DNA of 42,466 nucleotides from Pseudomonadota bacterium (GCA_018241685.1 JAFEDJ010000032.1:1-42466); one strand, 5' to 3'; positions 18,860 through 27,464 are shown, numbered from the stretch's first letter. Notes: generated from the letters alone by a model not told the origin. Translations and numbers: made by a program.

Positions 18860-19090
18860 ATGTACGTTTGCATCTGTCGTGCCGTGACTGAAAAGCACAT
18901 CGAAACCGCCGTCCAGGGCGGCGCGCGGCGTCTGCGCGACCTGCGGCAGCAACTTGGCGTGACCGAGGAATGCGGACGTTGCGCCCAGTGCGCCAAGCAG
19001 TGTCTCGACGGCGCCGTGGAGCAGGCCTGCGCCTCCGCGTGCAGCAGTGTTGCCGATCCCGCCTACCCGCAGTTGCTGATCGCCGCTTGA
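18860..19090 (+). CDS. bfd: Bacterioferritin-associated ferredoxin
   Basis: A 76-aa [2Fe-2S] protein of the BFD family, which donates electrons to bacterioferritin to release stored iron. The start MYVCICRAVTE supplies the first two cluster cysteines (Cys4, Cys6), and EECGRCAQC supplies the C-x2-C pair. The C-terminus is extended and holds extra cysteines (CASACSS) of unknown role. AAGGAAA lies eight bases before the ATG. It is the third gene of the hemP cluster and is expected to be induced under iron limitation. No bacterioferritin gene is in the window. Confidence 0.9.
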   Translation: MYVCICRAVTEKHIETAVQGGARRLRDLRQQLGVTEECGRCAQCAKQCLDGAVEQACASACSSVADPAYPQLLIAA

Positions 19091-19234
19091 GGCCGGTTTC
19101 GCCGCACGGTCTGGTTTATCCGGCCAGAGGCGCCAATTTGCATTCGGCGCCTCCCTCCGCCCACTGCCGACCAAAAAGTTTTTAGGCAGAATCCATAAAT
19201 CAGGTAGCCGCGAGGGGAGACATCGGTTATCTTT

Positions 19235-19264
19235 ATGGGCCCATCAAATTTTATCCGGGCCCAG
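19235..19264. promoter_or_regulatory. Paired GGGCCC palindromes before tetR, candidate operator
   Basis: ATGGGCCCAT (19235-19244) is a perfect 10-bp palindrome, and CCGGGCCCAG (19255-19264) is a near copy 20 bases further on, with an AT-rich spacer. The second ends four bases before the TetR start codon. Two helical turns of spacing suggest a dimeric repressor site. There is no experimental support. Confidence 0.4.
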
Positions 19265-19268
19265 CGAC

Positions 19269-19922
19269 ATGCCCACCGGCATCACACCCAGTACCGACAC
19301 CGGCGCCAGCCAACCGCGCAAGCGCCTCACCCCAGCCACCCGAATCCCCCTGATCCTCGATGCAGCCCTGGCGGAGTTTTCCGCTCACGGCTATAGCGCT
19401 ACGCGCGTCGACGACATCGCCAACCGGGCGGGCCTTTCCAAGGGCGGCTTCTATGCCCACTTTTCCGGCAAGGACGCAGTCTTCGAAGCGCTGCTGCGCC
19501 GCTCGCTGACGGCCCCGGCCCTGGACGTCGAAGCGCTGCTCGAGTCCTCCACGGACATCCGCAGTCTGGTCGAACAACTGGTGGACCAACTTCACACCCA
19601 TCTGGGTGACCCCACACTGCGCGCCACCGCCCGCCTCCTGCTGACCGAAGGCCACCGTCTGCCCGACATCGTGACCCTGTGGCGGCAGAACACCGTGGAC
19701 AACCTGCACGTGCAACTGGGCAGCCTGCTGCGCCGCTGCGTCGAACGCGGCCTGTGCCGGGACAGCACGGTAGTCCATCACCCTTGGCTGATCGTGTCGC
19801 CAGTCATTCACCAACTGTTCCAGCAACTCTCCTCAGCCGCCGTAGTCCCCATCCAGATCCGCGAGGCGCGAAACACCCACGTGGACATGCTGTGCGAACT
19901 GCTGACCCCACAGGCAGCCTGA
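19269..19922 (+). CDS. TetR/AcrR-family transcriptional regulator
   Basis: A 217-aa regulator. The DNA-binding domain spans about residues 25-75 (ILDAALAEFSAHGYSATRVDDIANRAGLSKGGFYAHF read in parts), followed by an all-helical effector domain. The N-terminal 20 residues are Pro/Thr-rich and disordered. The effector domain carries TEGHRLPDIVTLW, which is common in regulators of efflux or fatty-acid genes. Its target is not obvious: the upstream gene is bfd on the same strand, and downstream is the convergent glycolate regulator. It may act in trans or on its own promoter, where paired GGGCCC palindromes occur. Confidence 0.88.
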   Translation: MPTGITPSTDTGASQPRKRLTPATRIPLILDAALAEFSAHGYSATRVDDIANRAGLSKGGFYAHFSGKDAVFEALLRRSLTAPALDVEALLESSTDIRSLVEQLVDQLHTHLGDPTLRATARLLLTEGHRLPDIVTLWRQNTVDNLHVQLGSLLRRCVERGLCRDSTVVHHPWLIVSPVIHQLFQQLSSAAVVPIQIREARNTHVDMLCELLTPQAA

Positions 19923-19968
19923 CTACCGCGCCGGCAAGCGTCCTACGCACAGCGGCGGACAGGCATCC

Positions 19969-20784
19969 TTAACGATCAGCCCCCAGCCGCAGCGAAGCCC
20001 GCACGAGGCGCTGCTCCTCCTGCTCGATCTCCAGAAACGTATCGCGCAAGCTGTTGATGTGCTCGCAGGCAACCCGGTAAGCCTTGTCGGAATCCCTGTC
20101 GATCACCGCCCTGTAGATCCGCTCGTGGTGGCGGTCCAGTACCCGTTTGTGGGCGGGCCTGTGGTAAAGGTTGCTCACCGATGCCAGCACACTGCTGAGC
20201 ATCAGGTCTGACAAGGACTGCAGCGTGTGCACCAGCACCGGGTTGTGCGACGCATCGTTGATCGCCCGGTGGAAGGCGTGGTCGGCGCGGGCATGCTCCT
20301 CCAGCGTCACCCCTTCGCCCTGCGCCTGCAGGCTCTGTAGCTCCTCGTAGCGCCGCCGGATCAGCAGGAAATCCGCCGGCGTCCCGCGTTGGGCAGCCAG
20401 GCGCGCTGCCTCGCTTTCCAGGATCGCCCGCACCTCCAGCAAGTCATACAAGGTCCGCGGCTGGGAATTGAACAGATGCATCAATGGCGTCATGTCCCGA
20501 TCGGCGGACAGGCGCGCCACGTAGGACCCACGCCCGTGCTGTGTGTCGATGATGCCCAGCCCGCGCAGCACGCGCAGCCCCTCCCGCAGGGCCGTCCGCG
20601 ACGTACCCAGCTTCTCGCACAGCCGCCGCTCGGACGGCAGCGCCTCTCCCACTTTCAGAATCCCATCGATGATCAGCCGCTCGATCCGCTCGGCGACCAC
20701 ATCGGCTACTTGCTTACGTTCGGTCGCCTCAAAAGGGTCTTTGGCGGGCTTTTTCAAAGTGGTCGGACCAGTTGATTCAGGCAC
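19969..20784 (-). CDS. FadR/GntR-family regulator of the glycolate/lactate operon
   Basis: A 271-aa GntR regulator of the FadR subfamily (GlcC/LldR/PdhR-like). An N-terminal winged helix (residues 25-95, with LPSERRLCEKLGTSRTALREGLRVL) is followed by an FCD ligand-binding domain. The acidic and His residues of HARADHAFHRAI and the later CEHINSL form the expected metal/ligand site. It starts with GTG at 20784, supported by AGGAGA nine bases upstream; an ATG slightly upstream is followed at once by a stop codon. It is divergent from glcD. One operator copy lies inside its own codons 4-10 and the other before glcD, so it probably represses itself and the operon until glycolate or lactate binds. 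Confidence 0.9.
   Translation of the reverse strand: MPESTGPTTLKKPAKDPFEATERKQVADVVAERIERLIIDGILKVGEALPSERRLCEKLGTSRTALREGLRVLRGLGIIDTQHGRGSYVARLSADRDMTPLMHLFNSQPRTLYDLLEVRAILESEAARLAAQRGTPADFLLIRRRYEELQSLQAQGEGVTLEEHARADHAFHRAINDASHNPVLVHTLQSLSDLMLSSVLASVSNLYHRPAHKRVLDRHHERIYRAVIDRDSDKAYRVACEHINSLRDTFLEIEQEEQRLVRASLRLGADR
20756..20774. promoter_or_regulatory. GntR operator copy 1 (inside regulator coding sequence)
   Basis: AAAGTGGTCGGACCAGTTG contains TGGT-CGG-ACCA, the TGGT-N3-ACCA core recognised by FadR-subfamily regulators such as PdhR, LldR and GlcC. It lies just inside the start of the regulator gene. The copy at 20866-20884 is the same 19-mer in inverted orientation with two changes. 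Confidence 0.7.
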
Positions 20785-20865
20785 TGCTACATGTCTCCTC
20801 TGATTGTCTGATCACATTGAATTCAAAGGATTTATCTTTCAATAAGGGAAAACATGTATTCAAAA

Positions 20866-20884
20866 AAACTGGTACGACCACTTT
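20866..20884. promoter_or_regulatory. GntR operator copy 2 (before glcD)
   Basis: AAACTGGTACGACCACTTT carries the TGGT-ACG-ACCA core. It is the reverse complement of copy 1 except at two positions. The centres are 110 bases apart, so a looped repression complex across the divergent promoters is possible. It lies 122 bases before the glcD start in an AT-rich promoter region. Confidence 0.75.
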
Positions 20885-21006
20885 AAAAGTGCTTTGTTTT
20901 CAGTGTCTTCGAAACCTAGTATCGCCCATCCCGAGCACCAGGCCGGGCCATATCGCGGCCCCGAATGTGCTCAAAAACCGAACCGGAACCTTCAGGGCCA
21001 CCTGCC

Positions 21007-22506
21007 ATGAACATCCTCTACGACGAAAAGATCGACGGCGAACTCCACCACGTGGACCGCGCCGAACTGATGGCCGCGATGCGCGCAGCCATGCCCGATC
21101 TGGAAATCCTGCACACCCGCGAAGACCTCAAGCCCTTTGAGTGCGACGGCCTGTCGGCTTATCGCACCACGCCGCTGCTGGTCGTACTACCCGAGCGCCT
21201 CGACCAGGTCGAAACCCTGCTCAAGCTGTGCCACCGTATGCACGTGCCGGTGGTCGCCCGCGGTGCCGGCACCGGCCTGTCTGGCGGCGCGCTGCCGCTG
21301 GAACAGGGCGTGCTGCTGGTGATGGCGCGCTTCAACCGCATCCTAGAAGTCAATCCTGAAGGCCGCTTCGCCCGCGTCCAGCCCGGCGTACGCAACCTGG
21401 CCATCTCCCAGGCCGCAGAGCCTTTCGGCCTCTACTACGCGCCGGATCCGTCATCGCAGATCGCCTGCTCCATCGGCGGCAACGTGGCCGAGAACGCTGG
21501 TGGCGTGCATTGCCTCAAGTACGGCCTCACTGTGCACAACCTGCTGAAGGTCGAAGCGCTGACCATCGAAGGCGAACACGTGACCCTCGGCACCGACGCG
21601 CTCGATGCGGCCGGCTTCGACCTGCTGGCCCTGTTCACCGGCTCCGAAGGCCTGCTCGGCGTGGTCACCGAAGTCACCGTCAAGCTGCTGCCCAAGCCCC
21701 AGGTGGCCCGCGTGCTGATGGCCAGCTTCAACTCCATCGAAAAGGCCGGCAAGGCAGTGGCCGACATCATTTCCGCCGGCATCATCCCGGGCGGCCTCGA
21801 GATGATGGACAAGCTGGCCATCCGGGCTGCCGAGGACTTCATCCACGCCGGCTACCCGGTGGATGCCGAGGCCATCCTGCTGTGCGAACTCGACGGCGTC
21901 GAGGCCGATGTGCAGGACGACATCGAGCGCGTGCGCACGGTGCTCACCGCTGCCGGCGCCACCGACGTGCAGCTGGCACGGGACGAAGCCGAGCGCATCA
22001 AGTTCTGGGCAGGCCGCAAGAACGCCTTCCCGGCCGTCGGCCGCATGTCGCCGGACTACTACTGCATGGACGGCACCATCCCACGCAAGCAGCTGCCGGC
22101 CGTGCTGAAGGGCACCGCCGAGCTGTCCGTCGAATACGGCCTGCGGGTCGCCAACGTGTTCCACGCCGGCGACGGCAACATGCACCCGCTGATCCTCTTC
22201 GATGCCAACCAGCCTGGCGAATTCGAGCGGGCCGAAGCCCTCGGCGGCAAGATCCTCGAACTGTGCGTGGCGGTGGGCGGCACCATCACCGGCGAGCACG
22301 GCGTTGGCCGCGAGAAGATCAACCAGATGTGCGTACAGTTCAACAGCGACGAGCTGACCTTCTTCCACGCCGTGAAGGCCGCCTTCGATCCGGCCGGCCT
22401 CCTCAATCCCGGCAAAAACATCCCGACCCTGCACCGCTGCGCCGAGTTCGGTGCGATGCACATCCACCATGGCCAGCTGCCCTTCCCCGAACTGGAGCGT
22501 TTCTGA
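21007..22506 (+). CDS. glcD: Glycolate oxidase subunit GlcD (FAD-linked)
   Basis: A 499-aa FAD-binding oxidoreductase, the length of E. coli GlcD. The FAD-binding PCMH domain contains RGAGTGLSGGALP and PDPSSQIACSIGGNVAENAGG. The C-terminal oxidase domain contains FHAGDGNMHPLIL and TGEHGVGREKINQM, whose His residues belong to the catalytic site. With GlcE and GlcF it forms a membrane-associated complex oxidising glycolate to glyoxylate and feeding electrons to the respiratory chain. D-lactate is an alternative substrate for close relatives. The ATG at 21007 is preferred over an in-frame ATG 42 bases upstream because MNILYDEKIDGE matches the expected start. It overlaps glcE by one base. Confidence 0.93.
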   Translation: MNILYDEKIDGELHHVDRAELMAAMRAAMPDLEILHTREDLKPFECDGLSAYRTTPLLVVLPERLDQVETLLKLCHRMHVPVVARGAGTGLSGGALPLEQGVLLVMARFNRILEVNPEGRFARVQPGVRNLAISQAAEPFGLYYAPDPSSQIACSIGGNVAENAGGVHCLKYGLTVHNLLKVEALTIEGEHVTLGTDALDAAGFDLLALFTGSEGLLGVVTEVTVKLLPKPQVARVLMASFNSIEKAGKAVADIISAGIIPGGLEMMDKLAIRAAEDFIHAGYPVDAEAILLCELDGVEADVQDDIERVRTVLTAAGATDVQLARDEAERIKFWAGRKNAFPAVGRMSPDYYCMDGTIPRKQLPAVLKGTAELSVEYGLRVANVFHAGDGNMHPLILFDANQPGEFERAEALGGKILELCVAVGGTITGEHGVGREKINQMCVQFNSDELTFFHAVKAAFDPAGLLNPGKNIPTLHRCAEFGAMHIHHGQLPFPELERF

Positions 22507-23573
22507 TGAGCGAGCACACCCACGACGCCGACCAGGGCGACGCCCTGCTGTCCCAAGTCCAGGCGGCGCTGGCGGCTGGCACGCCGCTCTCCATCACGGG
22601 AGGTGGCAGCAAGGCCTTCTACGGCCGCAAGGTTGATGGCGTACCGCTGGACGTTCGCGCCCACCGGGGCATCGTCAATTACGACCCCGCCGAACTGGTC
22701 ATCACCGCCCGCGCCGGCACGCCGCTGGCCGAACTCAACGCCACCCTCGACGCCGCCGGCCAGATGCTCCCCTGCGAGGCGCCGGATTTCACCGGCAGTG
22801 CTACCGTCGGCGGCATGGTCGCAGCCGGCCTGTCCGGCCCGCGCCGTCCGTGGGTCGGCTCGGTACGTGATTTCGTGCTCGGCTGCCGCATCATCACCGG
22901 CCACGGCAAGCACCTGCGCTTCGGTGGCGAGGTCATCAAGAACGTGGCCGGCTACGATGTTTCCCGCCTGATGACCGGCACCCTCGGCTGCCTCGGTTTG
23001 ATCACCGAAGTGTCCTTCAAGGTCCTGCCCAAGCCCCGCGCCAGCCTCACCCTGCGCCTCGAGATGGATCGTCCGCGGGCCCTGCGCAAGTTCGCCGAAT
23101 GGGGCCAGCAGTCCCTGCCGATCAGCGGTGCCTGCCAGGACGGGGGCACCACGCTGCTGCGCCTGGAAGGCGGCGAGAGTTCGGTGAAGGCTGCCCGCGC
23201 ACTACTCGGCGGCGAAGAAGTATCGGCGGATTTCTGGGACGCCCTGCGCAACCACCGGCTCGATTTTTTCAAGGACCCGCGCCCCCTGTGGCGCTTGGCG
23301 GTGGGCAACAACCGCACGCCGGCCGATCTGCCCGGCGACGCGCTGATCGACTGGGGCGGCGCCCAGGTGTGGCTCAAGTCGACGGCCGAAGCCGTGCAAC
23401 TGCGCACCCTCGCCGAGTCGGCCGGCGGCCACGCCGACTGCTACACGCCCGGCGTCACCGACGGCCCGCTGCCGCCGCTGCCCGACGCGCTGATGCGCTA
23501 CCACCGTCAGCTCAAGGCCCAGCTCGACCCGCAGGGCATCTTCAACCCCGGCCGCATGTACGCCGGGCTGTAA
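22506..23573 (+). CDS. glcE: Glycolate oxidase subunit GlcE
   Basis: A 355-aa protein with a single FAD-binding PCMH domain and a shortened C-terminal part, as in GlcE. Visible motifs are SITGGGSKAFYGR near the N-terminus, APDFTGSATVGGMVAAGLSGPRRP and FGGEVIKNVAGYDVSRLMTGTLG. The ending LDPQGIFNPGRMY is the family C-terminus. The start codon shares its first base with the last base of the glcD stop (TGATG), so the subunits are translationally coupled. Its frame is open far upstream through glcD, but that part is a shadow frame. GlcE is required together with GlcD for activity in E. coli. Confidence 0.93.
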   Translation: MSEHTHDADQGDALLSQVQAALAAGTPLSITGGGSKAFYGRKVDGVPLDVRAHRGIVNYDPAELVITARAGTPLAELNATLDAAGQMLPCEAPDFTGSATVGGMVAAGLSGPRRPWVGSVRDFVLGCRIITGHGKHLRFGGEVIKNVAGYDVSRLMTGTLGCLGLITEVSFKVLPKPRASLTLRLEMDRPRALRKFAEWGQQSLPISGACQDGGTTLLRLEGGESSVKAARALLGGEEVSADFWDALRNHRLDFFKDPRPLWRLAVGNNRTPADLPGDALIDWGGAQVWLKSTAEAVQLRTLAESAGGHADCYTPGVTDGPLPPLPDALMRYHRQLKAQLDPQGIFNPGRMYAGL

Positions 23574-23612
23574 GCGCCACCGCGCCTTCCCCATTTCCGG
23601 ACCAGATACGCC

Positions 23613-24836
23613 ATGCAAACCAACCTGAGCGAAGCGGCCCGTCATCGCTACGGGGCCGAAGTGGCCGAAAGCGTGCTGCGGAGCTGCGTGCACTGCGGTT
23701 TCTGCAATGCCACCTGCCCCACCTACCAGCTCCTCGGCAACGAGCTGGACGGCCCCCGCGGCCGCATCTACCTGATGAAGCAGATGTTCGAGACCGGCGA
23801 GGTCAGCGAGAGCACCCGCACCCACCTGGACCGCTGCCTCACCTGCCGCAACTGCGAAACCACCTGCCCGTCGGGCGTGCAGTACCACAAGCTGCTCGAC
23901 ATCGGCCGCGCCGCCGTCGAGGAACTGGTGCCGCGCAGCACCGGCGAACGCCTGCGCAATCTGGCGTTGCGTGCGATCGTTCCCAACCCGGGGCGCGTCA
24001 AGACCGCCCTCGGTATCGGCTCGGCGCTACGCGCCTTCCTGCCAGCCTCGCTGGCAGACAAGCTGCCGCGCCATCAGTACGCCCCCAAACCCCGCCCCGC
24101 CGCGCGGCAGAGCCGCGTCGTGCTGATGCTGGAAGGCTGCGTGCAGCCCGGCGTGTCGCCCAACACCAACGCCGCCGCGGCGCGCATCCTCGACCGCCTG
24201 GGCATCTCAGTCCAGCCCGCGCCGGAAGCGGGCTGCTGCGGCGCCGTGGATTACCACCTCAACGCCCAGGACGCCGGCCTCGACCGTGCCCGCCGCAACA
24301 TCGACGCCTGGTGGCCGGCCATCGAAGGCGGTGCCGAGGCGATCGTGCAGACCGCCAGTGGCTGCGGCGCCTTCGTCAAGGAATACGGCTTCCTGCTGCG
24401 CGACGATCCTGCCTACCGGGACAAGGCTGCGCGGATCAGCGCGCTGGCCAAGGATCTCGTCGAAGTGCTCGCCCGCGAACCGCTGGAAAAGCTCGGCGTC
24501 CGCGCCGACAAGCGGCTCGCCTTCCACTGCCCGTGCACGCTGCAACACGCCCAGAAGCTGGGCGGCGCCGTGGAAGGCGTGCTGCGCCGCGTCGGCTTCG
24601 CGCTCACCGCGGTGCCCGACGGCCACCTGTGCTGCGGCTCCGCCGGCACCTATTCGATCACCCAGCCCGAACTGTCCCGCCAACTGCGCGACCGCAAGAT
24701 GGACGCGCTGGAAAGCGGCAAGCCCCAGCTGATCGCCACCGCCAACATCGGCTGCCAGATGCATCTGGACGGCGCCGGACGCACCGAGGTCCGCCACTGG
24801 ATCGAGATCGTCGAAGACGCCCTGCCCTCCCAATAA
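23613..24836 (+). CDS. glcF: Glycolate oxidase iron-sulfur subunit GlcF
   Basis: A 407-aa subunit with two 4Fe-4S ferredoxin motifs. Cys25, Cys28, Cys31 and Cys35 lie in CVHCGFCNATCP; Cys75, Cys78, Cys81 and Cys85 lie in CLTCRNCETTCP. Two CCG domains follow, with EAGCCGAVDYHL and HLCCGSAGTYSITQPEL, which in this family hold further iron-sulfur or redox cofactor ligands. It passes electrons from the flavin subunits to the membrane quinone pool. It starts 39 bases after glcE, with an intact frame of the usual length. Confidence 0.94.
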   Translation: MQTNLSEAARHRYGAEVAESVLRSCVHCGFCNATCPTYQLLGNELDGPRGRIYLMKQMFETGEVSESTRTHLDRCLTCRNCETTCPSGVQYHKLLDIGRAAVEELVPRSTGERLRNLALRAIVPNPGRVKTALGIGSALRAFLPASLADKLPRHQYAPKPRPAARQSRVVLMLEGCVQPGVSPNTNAAAARILDRLGISVQPAPEAGCCGAVDYHLNAQDAGLDRARRNIDAWWPAIEGGAEAIVQTASGCGAFVKEYGFLLRDDPAYRDKAARISALAKDLVEVLAREPLEKLGVRADKRLAFHCPCTLQHAQKLGGAVEGVLRRVGFALTAVPDGHLCCGSAGTYSITQPELSRQLRDRKMDALESGKPQLIATANIGCQMHLDGAGRTEVRHWIEIVEDALPSQ

Positions 24837-24879
24837 GACCAATCCCAGCCCCAACAGAGACCATAAAAGGGAAACCACC

Positions 24880-25281
24880 ATGCAAACCAAGTCCTTCCTG
24901 ACCCGTGACGACGCCATCCGCATCCTCGACGCCGCTCGTAGCGAAGCCCGGGACCATAACTGGGCCGTCGCCATCTCGGTGGTGGACGATGGCGGCCATC
25001 CACTGATCTTCGAACGCCTCGACGGCTGCGCGGCGATCGGCGCCTACATCGCCACCGAAAAAGCCCGTACCGCCGCCCTCGGTCGCCGGGAATCGCGCCT
25101 TTATGAGGAAATGATCAACGCCGGGCGCAATGCCTTCCTTTCCGCGCCCGGCCTGAACGCTATGCTGGAAGGCGGCGTGCCCATCACGGTCGATGGCCAC
25201 GTCGTCGGTGCCGTCGGGGTGTCCGGGGTCAAGCCCGACCAGGACTCCCAGGTGGCCCGCGCCGGCGTAGCCGCGGCCTGA
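24880..25281 (+). CDS. glcG: GlcG/HbpS-like heme-binding-domain protein (DUF336)
   Basis: A 133-aa single-domain protein of the GlcG/HbpS (DUF336) family. It has AISVVDDGGHPLIFERLDG, KARTAALGRRES, GLNAMLEGGVPIT and GAVGVSGVKPDQDSQVARAG. Members are linked to glycolate, propanediol and haem-related operons; the exact function of GlcG is not settled. It has no signal peptide and is probably cytoplasmic. It lies between the oxidase subunits and the permease, the same company it keeps in the E. coli glc operon. The ribosome site AAAGGGAAA precedes the ATG. Confidence 0.88.
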   Translation: MQTKSFLTRDDAIRILDAARSEARDHNWAVAISVVDDGGHPLIFERLDGCAAIGAYIATEKARTAALGRRESRLYEEMINAGRNAFLSAPGLNAMLEGGVPITVDGHVVGAVGVSGVKPDQDSQVARAGVAAA

Positions 25282-25341
25282 CAAGCCGCAAACGCAGCAC
25301 CACACCTCAGCACCACACCAAATATAAGAGGAGACAAAACG

Positions 25342-27003
25342 ATGGTATGGCAACAGACCTACGACCCGCTCGGCAGCATGCTGCTGAGTACGCTGGTCGC
25401 TGCAATCCCCGTGGCGGTCATGCTGATTGGCCTCGGCTTCTTGCACCTGAAGGCCCACATTGCAGCGGCGGCCGGCCTGGCTAGCGCACTACTGATCGCG
25501 ATCTTTGCGTACGGCATGCCGGCCGAAATGGCCGGCAAGGCGGCTTTCCTGGGCGGCCTCACTGGCCTGCTGCCGATCGGCTGGATCGTGCTCAACATCA
25601 TCTTCCTGCACCAACTCACCGAGCAGAACGGGTCATTCAAGATCCTGCAGGACTCCATCGCCGGCATCACCGAAGACCGGCGCCTGCAACTGCTGTTGAT
25701 CGCCTTCGCCTTCGGCGCCTTCTTCGAAGGCGCGGCAGGCTTCGGCACGCCGGTGGCGGTGACTGCGGCGATCCTGATCGGTCTCGGCTTCTCGCCGCTG
25801 GCCGCCTCCGGCCTGTCCCTGATCGCCAACACCGCCCCCGTGGCCTACGGTGCTCTCGGCACGCCTATCATCACGCTGGCCAAGGTCCACAACTATGACG
25901 TGATGGCCGTGTCGGCGATGGTCGGCCGCCAGTTGCCGTTCTTCTCGGTGCTGGTGCCGTTCTGGCTGATCTGGGCCTTCGCCGGACGCAAGGGCATGCT
26001 GCAGATCTGGCCAGCCATCCTGGTCGCCGGCGTTACCTTCGCGATCCCGCAGTTCATCGTCTCCAACTTCTTCGGCCCTGAGCTGGTGGACGTCATCGCT
26101 GCGATGTGCTCGATGATCTGCCTGGTGTTGTTCATGAAGGTCTGGCAGCCCGCCGAGATCTGGCGCTCCACCTCCCTGCGCGGCCATGAGGAAGATGGCG
26201 GCAAGGCCGCCCCGGTCACCGCCATCGCCCGCCATGCCAGCGGCGACGTGGTGCGCGCCTGGATGCCCTGGTTCATCCTGACGGTGTTTGTCTTCATCTG
26301 GGGCCTGCCCGCCGTGAAGGCCTACTTCAACGGCATCTACGCGCCGAAGTTCCCGATCGAGGGCCTGCACAAGCTGGTCGAGAAGGTGCCGCCGGTTGTC
26401 ACCACACCGACCAAGGAAGGCGCCGAGTACGTGTTCGGCCTGCTGTCGGCGACTGGCACCGGTATCTTCGTGGCCGCCATCGTCGGTGGCCTGGCGATGA
26501 AGTACAACCCGCTGACGCTGCTGCGCACCTACGGCAAGACGATCTGGCTGGTCCGCTACTCGCTGATCACCATCGTGCTGATGCTGGCCCTCGGCACGCT
26601 GACCCGCTACTCCGGCCTCGACACCACGCTGGGCCTGGCCTTCGCCTCCACCGGCGTGCTGTATCCCTTCTTCGGCACCCTGATGGGCTGGCTCGGCGTC
26701 GCGCTGACCGGCTCCGATACGGCCTCCAACGTGCTCTTCGGCGGCATGCAGAAGGTTGCGGCGGAACAGCTCGGCCTGAGCCCCAACCTGATGGGCGCAG
26801 CCAACAGCGCCGGCGGCGTGATGGGCAAGATGGTGGACGCCCAGTCCATCGTGGTGGCCTCCACCGCGACGCGTTGGTTCAACCACGAGGGTGACATCCT
26901 GCGCTACGTGTTCTTCCACTCCATCGCGCTGGCTTGCCTGGTGGGTATCTTTGTGACGCTGCAGGCCTACGTCTGGCCGTTCAGCGCCCTCGTCATCAAG
27001 TAA
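25342..27003 (+). CDS. lldP: L-lactate/glycolate permease (LldP/GlcA family)
   Basis: A 553-aa polytopic membrane transporter of the lactate permease family, with about 12-14 hydrophobic segments. It imports lactate or glycolate with protons across the inner membrane. Family landmarks are WQQTYDPLGSMLLSTLVAAIP at the N-terminus (read in parts), EGAAGFGTPVAVTAAILIGLGF, NTAPVAYGALGTPI and the C-terminal GSDTASNVLFGGMQKVAAEQLGL, ending in AQSIVVA. Sequence alone does not separate LldP from GlcA; the operon favours glycolate, but lactate use is possible. GAGGAG lies close before the ATG. Confidence 0.92.
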   Translation: MVWQQTYDPLGSMLLSTLVAAIPVAVMLIGLGFLHLKAHIAAAAGLASALLIAIFAYGMPAEMAGKAAFLGGLTGLLPIGWIVLNIIFLHQLTEQNGSFKILQDSIAGITEDRRLQLLLIAFAFGAFFEGAAGFGTPVAVTAAILIGLGFSPLAASGLSLIANTAPVAYGALGTPIITLAKVHNYDVMAVSAMVGRQLPFFSVLVPFWLIWAFAGRKGMLQIWPAILVAGVTFAIPQFIVSNFFGPELVDVIAAMCSMICLVLFMKVWQPAEIWRSTSLRGHEEDGGKAAPVTAIARHASGDVVRAWMPWFILTVFVFIWGLPAVKAYFNGIYAPKFPIEGLHKLVEKVPPVVTTPTKEGAEYVFGLLSATGTGIFVAAIVGGLAMKYNPLTLLRTYGKTIWLVRYSLITIVLMLALGTLTRYSGLDTTLGLAFASTGVLYPFFGTLMGWLGVALTGSDTASNVLFGGMQKVAAEQLGLSPNLMGAANSAGGVMGKMVDAQSIVVASTATRWFNHEGDILRYVFFHSIALACLVGIFVTLQAYVWPFSALVIK

Positions 27004-27017
27004 TCGGGAGAGTCCTC

Positions 27018-27464
27018 ATGTACAAGCGCATTCTGGTTGCCATCGACAGCAGCGACACCGCCCGCAAGGCCCTCGACGAAGCCGTGCAACTGGCCAAGCT
27101 GTCCGGCGCCGCCCTGTGCGTGGCCCACGCCCTCGACGAGGCACCGCTGGTCCAGCACGCGATGGGCATCGGCACCTTTATCGACGCCGACAAGATCAAG
27201 GATGAGATGCGCCAGGTCGCCCGCCCGGTGCTGGACGAGGCAGTTGCCAAGGCCAGCGCTGCCGGCGTCACGGCCGAACGCCTGCTGATCGAGTCGGAAA
27301 ACAAGCGCACCGCCGAGCAGATCGTCGACGCGGCCCAGAACTGGAGCGCCGATCTGATCATCGCCGGCACCCATGGCCGCCATGGCATGGACCGCCTGCT
27401 GGTTGGCAGCGTCGCCGAGAACCTTACTCGGCTGGCGAAGACTTCACTGCTGCTGGTGCGCTAA
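27018..27464 (+). CDS. Universal stress protein UspA family
   Basis: A 148-aa single-domain universal stress protein. The start YKRILVAIDSSDTARKAL and the ATP-binding signature GTHGRHGMDRLLVGSVAENL near the C-terminus (G-x2-G-x9-G-S) indicate an ATP-binding member. It starts 14 bases after the permease stop with GGGAG upstream, so it is the last gene of the glycolate/lactate operon. The frame is open for 84 bases upstream inside the permease, but the family start is the ATG at 27018. The role of a stress protein in a carbon-use operon is unclear; it may tune the transporter or signal energy state. Confidence 0.9.
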   Translation: MYKRILVAIDSSDTARKALDEAVQLAKLSGAALCVAHALDEAPLVQHAMGIGTFIDADKIKDEMRQVARPVLDEAVAKASAAGVTAERLLIESENKRTAEQIVDAAQNWSADLIIAGTHGRHGMDRLLVGSVAENLTRLAKTSLLLVR

